A stretch of 64,000 nt of DNA from CAZJAT01 sp964544145 (GCA_964544145.1 CAZJAT010000001.1:1-64000); one strand, 5' to 3'. Shown: positions 55,555 through 64,000, counted from the first letter of the stretch. Notes: generated by a model from the sequence alone, not told the origin. Numbers and translations: made by a program.

Positions 55555-57429
55555 TCATTCACCAAACATAATCTTAATGAAATCTTCATACTTTCTGATA
55601 ATGTAATCTCTTTTCTTTTTTAATGTTCTAGTCAATTCATTATCTATTGAAAATTTCTCAGGTATTATCTGGAAAGCTTTTATACGCTCAAATGGGTGAA
55701 ATTCTTTTGATTCATTGATAATCTTTTGAATCTGTTCTCTGATTAATTCAGCTGTTTTTCTGTTTGAGATTGCATCTCTCATACTCTTGAATTCCTCATT
55801 CCACTCTGTAAATTTTCTCTTAATTTTCTCTTCTTCCAATACAACTAGGACACCTAAGTGTTTTTTATCATTTCCCACAACAACAGCATGGCTGATAAAT
55901 TCACTTTCCTCAAGCTTACTCTCAAGATTTGATGGTTCAACATTTTCTCCGCTCAATAAGACAATCGTGTCTTTTGCCCTTCCTACAATCATCAGGTCAC
56001 CCTTTTCAGTTATCAATCCAATATCACCTGTATTGAGCCATCCATCAGGTTCCATTATCTCATCTGTAGCATTTTTATTGTTATAATAACCGGACATAAC
56101 TTGGGGACCTTTCACATGGATTACACCTCTTTCGCCAATATTCAGTTCCGATTTATCTTCATCACATATTTTAATCTCTGTCTCAATAAATGGTATACCC
56201 ACTGTAAAAAGAATATTCCTGTCAAATCTCCTTCCTGTTATACCAGGCGATGTTTCTGTCATTCCATAAGCATTAATCAAAGTAATCCCTACTGAGTTAA
56301 AAAACACATCAATATAGGGAGGCAATGTCCCACCACCCGTAAATGCACCGCGCATTCTTCCTCCAACAGCTTCCCTTACTGGTTTAAATAAATAATATGA
56401 GAGATGCCCGGGAATCACAAGGAATGGGAATGATATAAGATAAAACATATATCTAAGGGCGATCCAAAAGGCAGCGGTTCTTTCAATATCTAAATTTCTG
56501 TTTGTAATTATCCTCAGTGAATGAAGATACCACTCGCGCATTTTAACAGATGATTTGAAAATCCACTGTTTCAATCTTGACTGGGACTTAATATTATCCA
56601 TTACTTTTGAATATATACTCTCCCAAACTCTCGGTACTGCGCTCATTGTAGTCGGTTTGTTCATTCTTATATCATCAGCAAAATTTTTTAAATCTGTATA
56701 GGATATCTCTGCTCCTCCTGCTGTACAGCAATATTCAAAAGTGCGCTCAAAAATATGCCATGTAGGTAGAAGGGCCAGTGACCTTTCTCCTTTTTTAGTG
56801 AAAGGATTCAAATATAACAGAGGTGTGATTGCACGGACATTATGCATTAGATTGCCATGAGTTAGCATAACCCCTTTCGGATTACCTGTTGTACCTGAGG
56901 TATAAATGATTGTTGCCAAGTCATCAAAACCGATTTCAGGGAATTCAATATCCATTTTACCCGCATCAATCATCAATCTAAAATCATTGTATTTATCGTT
57001 TTTTTCAAAACATATAATCCTTGCATTTGGGATATTTGTTTTTATAGAATCCATCACACGTTTATTTTCAATAATAATAAAATCACATTCTGCATGTTCA
57101 ATAATATTATTTAATTCAATTAATGGAGATTTGGAGGATCTGGGCACATCTACTGCACCCAAAAGCAGGATTGCTATATCGCATATAAGCCATTCATATC
57201 TATTCTCTGATATAAGAGCCACTTTACTTCCCTTTGTAACGCCTATGCTTCTTAGTGAATGCGCAAAACGCATAATATCACTTTGCACTTGTCTATATGA
57301 CCTTGATGTAAATGCGTTATTGACCCTATAATGTTGGTATGGGAAATTGGCATAATGCTCAACTGACTTAAGAAACATCTCGCCAATGGAAGATGAGTTT
57401 AATATTTCCTTATCTGTTACACTTTTCAT
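55555..57429 (-). CDS. Long-chain acyl-CoA synthetase (AMP-forming)
   Basis: A 624-aa ANL-family ligase: IIYTSGTTGNPKGVMLTHGN (P-loop), LPTWHIFERTFEY, INAYGMTETSPGITGR, GWLNTGDIG and the C-domain hinge VGRAKDTIVLLSGENVEPSNLE. This layout matches bacterial FadD15/long-chain synthetases that activate fatty acids with CoA. No SD is present; a TATAGT box ends 6 nt before the ATG, predicting a leaderless transcript. A helix near residues 320-345 may touch the membrane. Confidence 0.94.
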   Translation of the reverse strand: MKSVTDKEILNSSSIGEMFLKSVEHYANFPYQHYRVNNAFTSRSYRQVQSDIMRFAHSLRSIGVTKGSKVALISENRYEWLICDIAILLLGAVDVPRSSKSPLIELNNIIEHAECDFIIIENKRVMDSIKTNIPNARIICFEKNDKYNDFRLMIDAGKMDIEFPEIGFDDLATIIYTSGTTGNPKGVMLTHGNLMHNVRAITPLLYLNPFTKKGERSLALLPTWHIFERTFEYCCTAGGAEISYTDLKNFADDIRMNKPTTMSAVPRVWESIYSKVMDNIKSQSRLKQWIFKSSVKMREWYLHSLRIITNRNLDIERTAAFWIALRYMFYLISFPFLVIPGHLSYYLFKPVREAVGGRMRGAFTGGGTLPPYIDVFFNSVGITLINAYGMTETSPGITGRRFDRNILFTVGIPFIETEIKICDEDKSELNIGERGVIHVKGPQVMSGYYNNKNATDEIMEPDGWLNTGDIGLITEKGDLMIVGRAKDTIVLLSGENVEPSNLESKLEESEFISHAVVVGNDKKHLGVLVVLEEEKIKRKFTEWNEEFKSMRDAISNRKTAELIREQIQKIINESKEFHPFERIKAFQIIPEKFSIDNELTRTLKKKRDYIIRKYEDFIKIMFGE

Positions 57430-57435
57430 TATAAT

Positions 57436-57464
57436 ACTATAAACCTATTTTGATATTTTTTCAA
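57436..57464 (-). promoter_or_regulatory. Promoter 6 nt upstream of ATG (predicted leaderless)
   Basis: On the minus strand TTGAAA (57459-57464), a 17-nt spacer and TATAGT (57436-57441) are followed by ATTATA and the ATG at 57429 of the acyl-CoA synthetase. Confidence 0.62.
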
Positions 57465-57484
57465 TATGAGACTATTTATTGAAA

Positions 57485-57847
57485 TCAGTCCTTTAATAGT
57501 ATTAGGTAAATTATATTAATTGAAGTAAAAACAGTTATAATGGCAAACATAATCACCATAGGGATATTCCCTAGCTGTGCATAATAACCGGGACTGACAA
57601 TTGCTGTGTAAAACAGCATACCATGGGCAAGTAAAAGAACTCTCGCTCCGATTTTTTTATTTTTTGTATATGCAATACTCCCTATAATCAGCAGGGATGC
57701 AGTAATAATCTCCCCAGTAATATGCATGAGTATTCTTATTGGTTCAGTATTCAATTCAATTATTTGATGAGAAAAAAACAATAAAGCCCATAAAATAATC
57801 ATGCTTGTACCTATAAGCAATGAATAAACAGTAACTATCTTTTTCAT
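57485..57847 (-). CDS. Small membrane protein, four helices
   Basis: A 120-aa integral membrane protein with four predicted helices (about 5-27, 40-60, 68-88 and 95-117). KNKKIGARVLLLAHGMLFYTAIVSPGY lies between helices 2 and 4. No family is recognised. It starts 21 nt after the nitronate monooxygenase-like gene without an SD, and is likely in the TetR-led operon. Confidence 0.7.
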   Translation of the reverse strand: MKKIVTVYSLLIGTSMIILWALLFFSHQIIELNTEPIRILMHITGEIITASLLIIGSIAYTKNKKIGARVLLLAHGMLFYTAIVSPGYYAQLGNIPMVIMFAIITVFTSINIIYLILLKD

Positions 57848-57868
57848 ATTAAATTACTGATATAATAT

Positions 57869-58966
57869 TTAATGCTGTTTACTCATATAAGCACTATATT
57901 CCATCTGTAGTGTTTCAATAAGTTCCTTTACAGATACAAGTTTATTTACTTTATATGCATTACTCCCTGCAAAAGCAAAACCCTTGTCCAAAATACCAAG
58001 TTTTGCATTAAGCAGTGCCTGTCCAATACAGTACTGAGCTTTATTCATTTTGCATGTTCTAAGGCATTTCCAGTTACAGTGTACATCATGGTGAACGCCT
58101 GATTCAAGAGAATCCAGGTATTCGTTCCTGATCGCTCTCCCTGGAAGCCCCACAGGACTATTAATCAAAATGATATCTTCTTTCTTGCTGTTTAAGTACA
58201 TATTTTTAAACTCATCAGAAGCATCGCATTCAAATGTTCCTACAAAACGAGTACCCATCTGAACGCCATCTGCACCATTTTCAATGATTTTAGCTATGTC
58301 TTCACCAGTAAATATTCCTCCGGCAGCTATCAATGTTATAGCTTTCTTAAATTTCTTTGCAAATTTGTCAAGAATTGCTTTAATATCTTTAATAATATTT
58401 GCAAGAATAACATTCCCGGATTCAATATCATTTTTTTTGAACCCTAGATGACCACCTGCCAAAGGTCCTTCAACTACTACAGCATCAGGTACAATATTAT
58501 AATTAGCCGACCAGAATTCAAAGATACGTTCTACTGCAATTGTTGATGAGACAATTGGAATAATCTTCGTTTTTAATTCCCTGAATTTATCAATTCCAAT
58601 TGTATCAGGTACTCTTAATGGTAACCCGGCACCTACGAACACTGCATCTACCTTTTCCTGAATAGATGCCATAAGAAGATTATCAAAGTCAGATAATACT
58701 TTCATAATATTGACACCAATAATTCCATTACTTTTGCTGCGTGCGATACGTATCTCGTTCTTTAAAGATCTGATATTTGCTCCATATGGATCCGACTCAA
58801 AATTTTCATCATGAAATCCTATTCCTGCTGCACCTATAACTCCGATCCCACCTTCATTTGCCACTGCAGAAGCCAGCCCTGACATTGATATGCCAACACT
58901 CATACCTCCTTGAATAATGGGGATATTAAGATTTAATTCTCCAATTTTAATTTGCGGCAGCTTCAT
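57869..58966 (-). CDS. Nitronate monooxygenase / 2-nitropropane dioxygenase-like flavoprotein
   Basis: A 365-aa FMN TIM-barrel protein. GGMSVGISMSGLASAVANEGGIGVIGAAGIG, VNIMKVLSD, FVGAGLPLRVPD, VEGPLAGGHLGFKK and ITLIAAGGIFTGEDIAKIIENGADGVQMGTRFV segments (each quoted in part by family) are typical. Two cysteine clusters near residues 298-315 (HCNWKCLRTCKMNKAQYC) are an addition seen in the FabK-like/enoyl-reductase-side group. Role could be detoxification of nitronates or a lipid-related reduction. AGGAGG lies just before the ATG. It follows the TetR gene by 26 nt. Confidence 0.88.
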   Translation of the reverse strand: MKLPQIKIGELNLNIPIIQGGMSVGISMSGLASAVANEGGIGVIGAAGIGFHDENFESDPYGANIRSLKNEIRIARSKSNGIIGVNIMKVLSDFDNLLMASIQEKVDAVFVGAGLPLRVPDTIGIDKFRELKTKIIPIVSSTIAVERIFEFWSANYNIVPDAVVVEGPLAGGHLGFKKNDIESGNVILANIIKDIKAILDKFAKKFKKAITLIAAGGIFTGEDIAKIIENGADGVQMGTRFVGTFECDASDEFKNMYLNSKKEDIILINSPVGLPGRAIRNEYLDSLESGVHHDVHCNWKCLRTCKMNKAQYCIGQALLNAKLGILDKGFAFAGSNAYKVNKLVSVKELIETLQMEYSAYMSKQH

Positions 58967-58992
58967 CCTTCCTCCTTAAAATTAAAACTTGC

Positions 58993-59571
58993 TCAAGTGA
59001 TTAATATCATTTTTTTTACTTGCTGAAAATAATTTTGGCCCTTACCCTTGATTTCAAATTCATACTGAGTAAGCCTCCATTTCTGTACCAAGAATCTAAT
59101 AATTGACATATATAGGAAACATATATACTCAGGTGTCAGGTCAGACCTAATCTGTTCTGATTCCTGTCCTTTTTTTATAATTCTCTGTATCTTTTCTTCT
59201 GTATTTAGAAGAATTTTCTTTGCTACACCTGCACTGACAGTATCATTTGCAAAATATTCCTCTGAAAATATCACAGTGGATAAATTTCTATTATTTTCAA
59301 AAAGGGTTAAATGCGCTTCAAATACATGTTCCAATACTGCAAAATAATTTGCTTTATCTTCAGGAATATCATTAAAAACTCGATTAACATGATAATCCGC
59401 ATAATTTAACAAGCTTATGACAATATCCTGCTTATTCTTAAAATGCCTGTATATGGCCGGTTCGGTTAATTCCATACGTTTTGCTATCTTGCGTATTGTC
59501 AAGTTTTGTATCCCACCTTCATTTATAAGGTCAAGAGCAATTCTGACAATTTTTTTCTGCTGTTCTTTAAT
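58993..59571 (-). CDS. TetR-family transcriptional regulator (probable ATT start)
   Basis: The HTH is IRKIAKRMELTEPAIYRHFKNKQDIV. The first standard start codon in frame is TTG 59502, which removes helix 1; the open frame upstream encodes KKIVRIALDLINEGGIQNL, a clear TetR helix 1. No ATG, GTG or TTG precedes it, but ATT at 59571 stands 5 nt after GAGG and gives a normal 192-aa protein, so I start there. A 20-bp palindrome (59581-59600) just after its -10 box is the likely operator for self-repression. It probably controls the flavoprotein gene and the small membrane protein downstream. Confidence 0.8.
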   Translation of the reverse strand: MKEQQKKIVRIALDLINEGGIQNLTIRKIAKRMELTEPAIYRHFKNKQDIVISLLNYADYHVNRVFNDIPEDKANYFAVLEHVFEAHLTLFENNRNLSTVIFSEEYFANDTVSAGVAKKILLNTEEKIQRIIKKGQESEQIRSDLTPEYICFLYMSIIRFLVQKWRLTQYEFEIKGKGQNYFQQVKKMILIT

Positions 59572-59580
59572 AATTTCCTC

Positions 59581-59600
59581 GTTAGTTATCGTTAACTAAC
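59581..59600. promoter_or_regulatory. TetR operator (palindrome)
   Basis: Perfect 8-bp arms GTTAGTTA and TAACTAAC are separated by 4 nt. The site abuts the -10 box of the TetR promoter and covers its start point, the classic position for steric repression. Confidence 0.78.
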
Positions 59601-59628
59601 AATATAATGATAAATCAGTTTTTGTCAA
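59601..59628 (-). promoter_or_regulatory. Promoter of the TetR operon
   Basis: On the minus strand TTGACA (59623-59628), a 16-nt spacer and TATATT (59601-59606) lead directly into the operator. The leader is about 20 nt and contains GAGGA. Confidence 0.75.
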
Positions 59629-59632
59629 TATA

Positions 59633-60301
59633 TTATTTTCCTTCTGTTTCCTCAATATACTCATTTACAACAAGTTTTGCAATAACAATAATACAGTAAC
59701 TCAAAACACTCACATCCACTGCTCTTATTACAGGATTACTAAACATACCTATTGATATCATTAATATTATTATTCCTGAGAGTAATATTGATAGAATCAT
59801 AATGATTAAAGTTACAGGTCTCTTAAGAATTCTTATCAATTCTCTTACTGTGAATGATCCCCCTATGTTACGGATAAACGCATTGATCATATAAATAAAT
59901 ACAAACATTGCTGACAGTATAAATATCATCAGTGGATTATTAAACTTATTTATATCAAATTTAATTATATACAAAATAGGGAATAATATTATCCCAATTT
60001 CAATTGATGTAATTGCAAATATCTCATATGACTTTAATATTGTTATTATATGAATGGAATTGATATCCCATGTTGGTAATTCTTCTTTAACTATTCTATT
60101 TTTAATTATTAAATTAATGTACTCCAATATATATCCGAAAATAGAAATGTTAAATAATGTGGTAATTACTATAATAGAAGGCAATATTGGAGTCATAAAA
60201 TATTCTATTGAATTTATCAGTAAAAACATCATAAATATCAAAACAAGATTGATACAATTATATCCTCTTAAAGGCAATGTAATAATCCTGAATATACTCA
60301 T
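59633..60301 (-). CDS. Membrane protein, unknown function (DUF4013-like)
   Basis: A 222-aa protein with about six helices and little soluble sequence. The opening IFRIITLPLRGYNCINL and the paired-helix arrangement resemble DUF4013-type membrane proteins, but the match is weak. A GGGAAAG stretch lies upstream of the ATG. It reads toward the TetR gene but the TetR promoter lies between them, so it is probably its own unit. Confidence 0.6.
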   Translation of the reverse strand: MSIFRIITLPLRGYNCINLVLIFMMFLLINSIEYFMTPILPSIIVITTLFNISIFGYILEYINLIIKNRIVKEELPTWDINSIHIITILKSYEIFAITSIEIGIILFPILYIIKFDINKFNNPLMIFILSAMFVFIYMINAFIRNIGGSFTVRELIRILKRPVTLIIMILSILLSGIIILMISIGMFSNPVIRAVDVSVLSYCIIVIAKLVVNEYIEETEGK

Positions 60302-60394
60302 TTTTTCTTTCCCATAATCAAATACCTATTTGTTGATTCATCATATTAATTCAGTGGATATTCATTATTTCAATCAACAGTACTTTCAGATAAA

Positions 60395-61597
60395 CTACTT
60401 TTTTAATTTTTCAGTATTTTCATAGAATAGTGTATATACCTCTTTATCTCCATTGGAAAATTCCCAGACTGCCTCCATCAGCATATTCTGTTTATTATAA
60501 CCATAATGTACATCAGCACTCAGGCCATTTCCCTTGAATTTTGCTCCAATTATATGATCATATTTATCATGAATATACTCAACGTGCCCAGTTAACCAGA
60601 AATCAGAATTATAGAAAACTGCACTGTATAATATTCCATTTTTATCATAATTATAAATTTCATAACATAGTAATTCATTTTTCATGTTATAAGCAGATTT
60701 TTGAATCAATTGTCCGCATTCATTATACTGGAATCTAAATTCAATATCATCCTTGTCAACACTGTGTTTGATTGATTTTATGATATTACCGTTTTTATAG
60801 AAAAATTCTGTGTCAGCAATTTTACCATCAGAATAAAATTGTTTCATCATTTTCAGTTCATCACTATCAGTATACTCAAAATATGTTTTTCTGCTTATGT
60901 TGTTTGAATAATAATATTCTTCTTTCATTAATTTATAATTAATGCCATTCGAATAAAAAGGATTAGCAAGCAATTGATTCTTTGTATCAATAACTTCATA
61001 TTCATAGTGAAACAATTGGCTCCATTTGCTATTAAAATCCCATTTTTCATCAACCAATTCACCTGTCTCATTATATGTATATTTAATCAATCCTGCTTTC
61101 TCATTTTCAGATATAATCTCTGCACTTATTAATATACCATTATCATAGACATACTTTATATCACATGTGAGCCATCCCTTATAGCCTCTGCAATGTGCCT
61201 CAGACCTAATCCCATGATTATTATACACATATTCAATATAACCTTTTCGCCCATTAGATGCATTATAATACTCTTTAACTAATCTATCACCTGCATATGT
61301 ATATAATTCCTCTGTCTTCAGTCCATCAGAAAATTCCCTATAAAAACCAACCAATTGTCCATCTTCATTGTATTGATATATATTCTCTGAATATCTGCTT
61401 TCATCCTTTAGAGACCAAACTGATTTATATAATTCATTATTTTTATTATATAAATAAACAGTTATGCCTTCCTCTCCATTTGAATTTGTATATATTAATT
61501 TTGACTGTCTATATATATCTGTTCCTTTTCCAATTTCAACACTTAAACAATTAACTAATATTAAAAGCAACAAAATAATAATAGATAATTTCCCCAT
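60395..61597 (-). CDS. Lipoprotein with YD-type repeats
   Basis: A 400-aa protein with a lipoprotein signal (LILVNC, Cys18). The mature part is built of about 15 short repeats of the form Y-x-Y-(N/D)-x-x-G-x-L, for example IYQYNEDGQLVGFY, IKYTYNETGELVDE, FRFQYNECGQLIQK, YGYNKQNMLMEAV, like the YD repeats of RHS proteins and MORN-like outer-membrane proteins. It likely forms a beta-solenoid on the periplasmic side. GGAGG lies 5 nt before the ATG. Confidence 0.72.
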   Translation of the reverse strand: MGKLSIIILLLLILVNCLSVEIGKGTDIYRQSKLIYTNSNGEEGITVYLYNKNNELYKSVWSLKDESRYSENIYQYNEDGQLVGFYREFSDGLKTEELYTYAGDRLVKEYYNASNGRKGYIEYVYNNHGIRSEAHCRGYKGWLTCDIKYVYDNGILISAEIISENEKAGLIKYTYNETGELVDEKWDFNSKWSQLFHYEYEVIDTKNQLLANPFYSNGINYKLMKEEYYYSNNISRKTYFEYTDSDELKMMKQFYSDGKIADTEFFYKNGNIIKSIKHSVDKDDIEFRFQYNECGQLIQKSAYNMKNELLCYEIYNYDKNGILYSAVFYNSDFWLTGHVEYIHDKYDHIIGAKFKGNGLSADVHYGYNKQNMLMEAVWEFSNGDKEVYTLFYENTEKLKK

Positions 61598-61637
61598 TCA
61601 TTCCTCCAAGTTAATCAATTATAAACAAAATTCCTTA

Positions 61638-61666
61638 AAAATGTCAAGGCCGGGCCTTGACATTTT
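61638..61666 (-). terminator. Hairpin, likely terminator of typA
   Basis: A perfect 13-bp stem (61638-61650 with 61654-61666) with a CGG loop is followed by a short T-run on the minus strand. It lies inside the left end of the MITE-like element downstream of typA, so the element seems to supply the terminator. Confidence 0.65.
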
Positions 61667-61831
61667 GACATATATTTCTTATATATAGTTTCAATGTGAA
61701 TAAATAACAGAACTTAGTCCATTATTTTTTCTCACAATTATATTCATTAATTTGTGTGGTACCGTATAAGTTGCACTATTACTTGGCTTATTGGTAATTC
61801 GGAATTGTCAAAAAGTCAAGGCCCGGCCTTG
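61645..61831. mobile_element. MITE-like element, 187 bp, 26-bp inverted repeats
   Basis: Ends 61645-61670 and 61806-61831 are inverted repeats with 25 of 26 matches, beginning CAAGGCCGGGCCTTGAC. The interior has no gene. The ends resemble those of the element at 38874-39144 (shared GGCCGGG and a TTTTTG block), so both may belong to one family. The right end overlaps typA and gives it its last codons and stop. Confidence 0.65.
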
Positions 61832-63642
61832 GATATTCTTTTTTCAGATTTCTTTCTTTCAAGGGATGATAGAATACGTTTTCTTATACGGACAATATTG
61901 GGAGTCACTTCAACTAATTCATCATCATTTATATATTCAATAGCCCTTTCGAGTGACATCGGTATTATGGGTGTCAGCATTATACTATCATCTTTACCTG
62001 CGGAACGCATATTAGACAGTTTCTTCTCTTTCATAGGATTAACATTCAAGTCCATACCTTTATTATGTTCTCCAATAATCATACCCTCATAAACTAAATC
62101 ATTAGGTGAAACAAATAGGGCTCCTCTGGGTTCTAGATTGTACAATGCATAACCCACTGCAGTACCCATACCATCCGATATCAATGAACCTGTATTCCTT
62201 TGTTCAATATCGCCTTTGTATTTGCTATACCCGTCAAATATTGCATTCATGATGCCAGTGCCTCTTGTGTCTGTTAAAAACTCATTTCTATAGCCAATAA
62301 GTCCCCTGGATGGAATGATAAACTCCAAATGCGTCCTTCCTGATTGGCCTGATATCATACTGATCAGTCTGCCTTTCCTTTTAGACAGCTTTTCAGTTAC
62401 AATTCCCACATAGGGATCCTCACAATCAACAAGCAAATGTTCCATAGGTTCCATAAGTTTTCCATTTTCTTTTTTCATTATTGCCTTTGGTTTTCCAATA
62501 GACAGTTCATAGCCTTCCCTACGCATATTTTCTATCAGTATTGCCAATTGTAATTCCCCTCTACCTCTTACAATAAAAACATTGGCATCATTCCCCTGCT
62601 CAACATTGATTGATACATTCCGTAATGTTTCTTTATATAATCTGTCTTTTATTCTTGCTGACTGCACATATTTCCCATCCCTTCCGGAATATGGAGATGA
62701 ATTTATCGTGAATTCCATTGAAACAACAGGTGCATCGACCTTTAGCCTTGGTAATGCTTCAATATATTCAGCATTGCAAATAGTGTCACCAATACGTACA
62801 TTATCGATTCCTGAAAGAACAACAATATCTCCTGGGTCAGCAGTCTCTGATGCTTCCAGAGTCATTCCTGTATATTTCTGAATACTTGACACCTTGAGTG
62901 GACGGGGTTTTCCAGTCTCATCAATACATACTAGATTATCATTCTTGTGTACAAATCCATTGTGAATCTTTCCAATTGCTAATCTTCCGAAATAATCAGA
63001 ATATCCCAAATCACTCACAAGCATTTGGAAATTCGACTTACTGCTATATTCAGGTGCTGGTATATGAGAAATAATAGAGTCAAATAGAGGTTTCAAATTT
63101 CTTGATTCCTGATGAATGTGTTTTTTACAGATACCTTCACGTCCAATAGCATACAAAACCGGAAAATCCAATTGATCCTCATGTACCTCAAGTGAAATAA
63201 AAAGATCAATTATTTCATCAAGAACCTCAGTGGGCCTGGCATCTTTCCTGTCAATTTTATTTATTACAACTATTATAGCTAATTTATTCTGTAATGCTTT
63301 TTGCAATACAAATCTCGTTTGCGGCAATGGACCTTCTGATGAATCCACAAGCAGTATTGCACCATCTGCCATCATTAATGCCCGTTCTACTTCGCCGCCA
63401 AAATCAGCATGGCCGGGAGTATCAATTATATTGATCCTTACACCATCAATGGATATTTCACAGTTTTTAGCAGCAATGGTTATACCTCTCTCTCTCTCGA
63501 GATCAAGATTATCCATAACTCTCTCAGTTAAATCCTTATCTTTAAACATGCCGCTCTGCTTGAACATAGCATCAACCAAAGTGGTTTTCCCATGATCAAC
63601 ATGAGCAATAATTGCAATGTTTCTTATTTTCTTATTAATCAA
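61816..63642 (-). CDS. typA: Ribosome-binding GTPase TypA/BipA
   Basis: A translation GTPase that helps 50S assembly and stress adaptation. G motifs: AHVDHGKTTLVDAMF, ERGITIAAKN, DTPGHADFGGEVERAL and VINKIDR; later RGRGELQLAILIENMRREG and PSRGLIGYRNEFLTDTRGTG are BipA-specific. Length 608 aa is typical. The start is TTG 63642, 5 nt after AAGGAG. The last residues (SKAGP, stop) are encoded by the inverted repeat of the MITE-like element. Confidence 0.97.
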   Translation of the reverse strand: MINKKIRNIAIIAHVDHGKTTLVDAMFKQSGMFKDKDLTERVMDNLDLERERGITIAAKNCEISIDGVRINIIDTPGHADFGGEVERALMMADGAILLVDSSEGPLPQTRFVLQKALQNKLAIIVVINKIDRKDARPTEVLDEIIDLFISLEVHEDQLDFPVLYAIGREGICKKHIHQESRNLKPLFDSIISHIPAPEYSSKSNFQMLVSDLGYSDYFGRLAIGKIHNGFVHKNDNLVCIDETGKPRPLKVSSIQKYTGMTLEASETADPGDIVVLSGIDNVRIGDTICNAEYIEALPRLKVDAPVVSMEFTINSSPYSGRDGKYVQSARIKDRLYKETLRNVSINVEQGNDANVFIVRGRGELQLAILIENMRREGYELSIGKPKAIMKKENGKLMEPMEHLLVDCEDPYVGIVTEKLSKRKGRLISMISGQSGRTHLEFIIPSRGLIGYRNEFLTDTRGTGIMNAIFDGYSKYKGDIEQRNTGSLISDGMGTAVGYALYNLEPRGALFVSPNDLVYEGMIIGEHNKGMDLNVNPMKEKKLSNMRSAGKDDSIMLTPIIPMSLERAIEYINDDELVEVTPNIVRIRKRILSSLERKKSEKRISKAGP

Positions 63643-63723
63643 TTTTTCTCCTTATCGCATTACAATTTACACTATTTATTGGAAAATACAATAGAGTTTG
63701 GAATAATTATGGAATATTTGATT

Positions 63724-63752
63724 AAAAAAGAAAAGGGGCTATAAAGCCCCTT
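63724..63752 (-). terminator. Intrinsic terminator of the oxidoreductase gene
   Basis: An 8-bp stem (63733-63740 with 63745-63752), a 4-nt loop and a minus-strand TTTTCTTTTTT tract lie just past the stop codon at 63755. Confidence 0.88.
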
Positions 63753-63754
63753 CT

Positions 63755-64000
63755 TTATATATTCGGTATTATTGCTTCGGCTGCTTTTATAATCGGATAT
63801 ACAGTAGGTGCTGCTGTCAAAAGAGGATGCGTTCCTATTTGCAGTATAATCACATCATGAATAGTCATCTTCTTCTGAATCATTAATCCAATAATATTAA
63901 TCATTTCACCAATTGATTGGCTGCCGCATAACTGGCCGCCAACTATGATTCCTGATTTCTTTGATACAATCAATTTGACTCTAATGGTTGATGCATCCGG
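63755..64000 (-). CDS. Pyridine nucleotide-disulfide oxidoreductase, C-terminal part (gene runs out of the window)
   Basis: The open frame continues to the window edge, so only about 81 C-terminal residues are visible. STIRVKLIVSKKSG, IVGGQLCGSQSIGEMINI and MTIHDVIILQIGTHPLLTAAP match the dimerisation domain of FAD-dependent reductases such as CoA-disulfide reductase or NADH oxidase. The internal TTG at 63973 is not the real start. A terminator follows. Confidence 0.78.
   Translation of the reverse strand, partial: PDASTIRVKLIVSKKSGIIVGGQLCGSQSIGEMINIIGLMIQKKMTIHDVIILQIGTHPLLTAAPTVYPIIKAAEAIIPNI

Noticed and set aside
63755..63973. Stand-alone 72-aa protein starting at TTG 63973
   Set aside because: The frame is open to the window edge and the sequence is the C-terminal dimerisation domain of a larger oxidoreductase.

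Overview
The window is AT-rich and densely coded, from a bacterium of the Fibrobacteres-Chlorobi-Bacteroidetes (FCB) type or a related uncultured phylum. The best clue is a secreted protein (32240-33907, minus) with a C-terminal type IX secretion-like sorting domain, alongside several small lipoproteins, a large outer-membrane protein, and a mixture of Shine-Dalgarno (SD) starts and apparently leaderless starts. I cannot fix the phylum; Cloacimonadota, WOR-3 or similar lineages would fit.

Layout. 1-392 is non-coding, with TTTA-type microsatellites and a 34-bp direct repeat. 393-6238 is a surface-sugar cluster: a nonulosonate (sialic/legionaminic-type) synthase on the minus strand faces away from a plus-strand operon. 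That operon holds a DegT-like aminotransferase-fold protein, a FemAB/GNAT-like transferase, a CBS-nucleotidyltransferase, a LegB-like SDR dehydratase and a creatininase-family hydrolase. 6232-32051 is one uninterrupted minus-strand string of 29 genes plus tRNA-Pro(CGG), many overlapping by 4 nt. It carries a degenerate serine recombinase, uvrA, a Nif3-family protein, NfeD, an orphan MalK-type ATPase, PTS EIIC-EIID-HPr-EI, PGI/PMI, a sugar nucleotidyltransferase, metK, ahcY, two glycosyltransferases, a YacL-like protein, ispD-ispF, hflX, coaX, tsaE-tsaB, surE, pcm and a degenerate M16-like protein.

32240-43209 holds the T9SS-type secreted protein, a single-domain response regulator behind a sigma-54-type promoter, a thioesterase, a nitrilase-family amidase, an outer-membrane gluzincin-like protein, a 271-bp MITE-like element, P5C dehydrogenase and three exported proteins of unknown role. 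43348-48411 is a second glycan cluster: rmlB, rmlA, a glucuronyl C5-epimerase-like protein and a fused MDR/Gfo-Idh-MocA oxidoreductase. 48538-52434 encodes a 1298-aa protein built like soluble adenylyl cyclase (two cyclase domains, AAA, TPR). 52484-61597 carries a PD40 propeller lipoprotein, an SSS symporter, an acyl-CoA synthetase, a nitronate monooxygenase-like flavoprotein, a TetR regulator with its own operator, and membrane or lipoprotein genes. A second MITE-like element overlaps the end of typA. The window closes inside the 3' part of a pyridine-nucleotide-disulfide oxidoreductase.

Most notable signals: (1) several operon heads have a sigma-70-type promoter whose -10 box lies only 6-8 nt before the ATG and no SD, predicting leaderless mRNAs; (2) two related MITE-like elements each sit on, and supply, the stop codon of a gene; (3) several family members appear to have lost catalytic residues (M16-like, PIN-TRAM, serine recombinase, CoaX motif 1); (4) a PTS core and a MalK ATPase appear without their usual partners.
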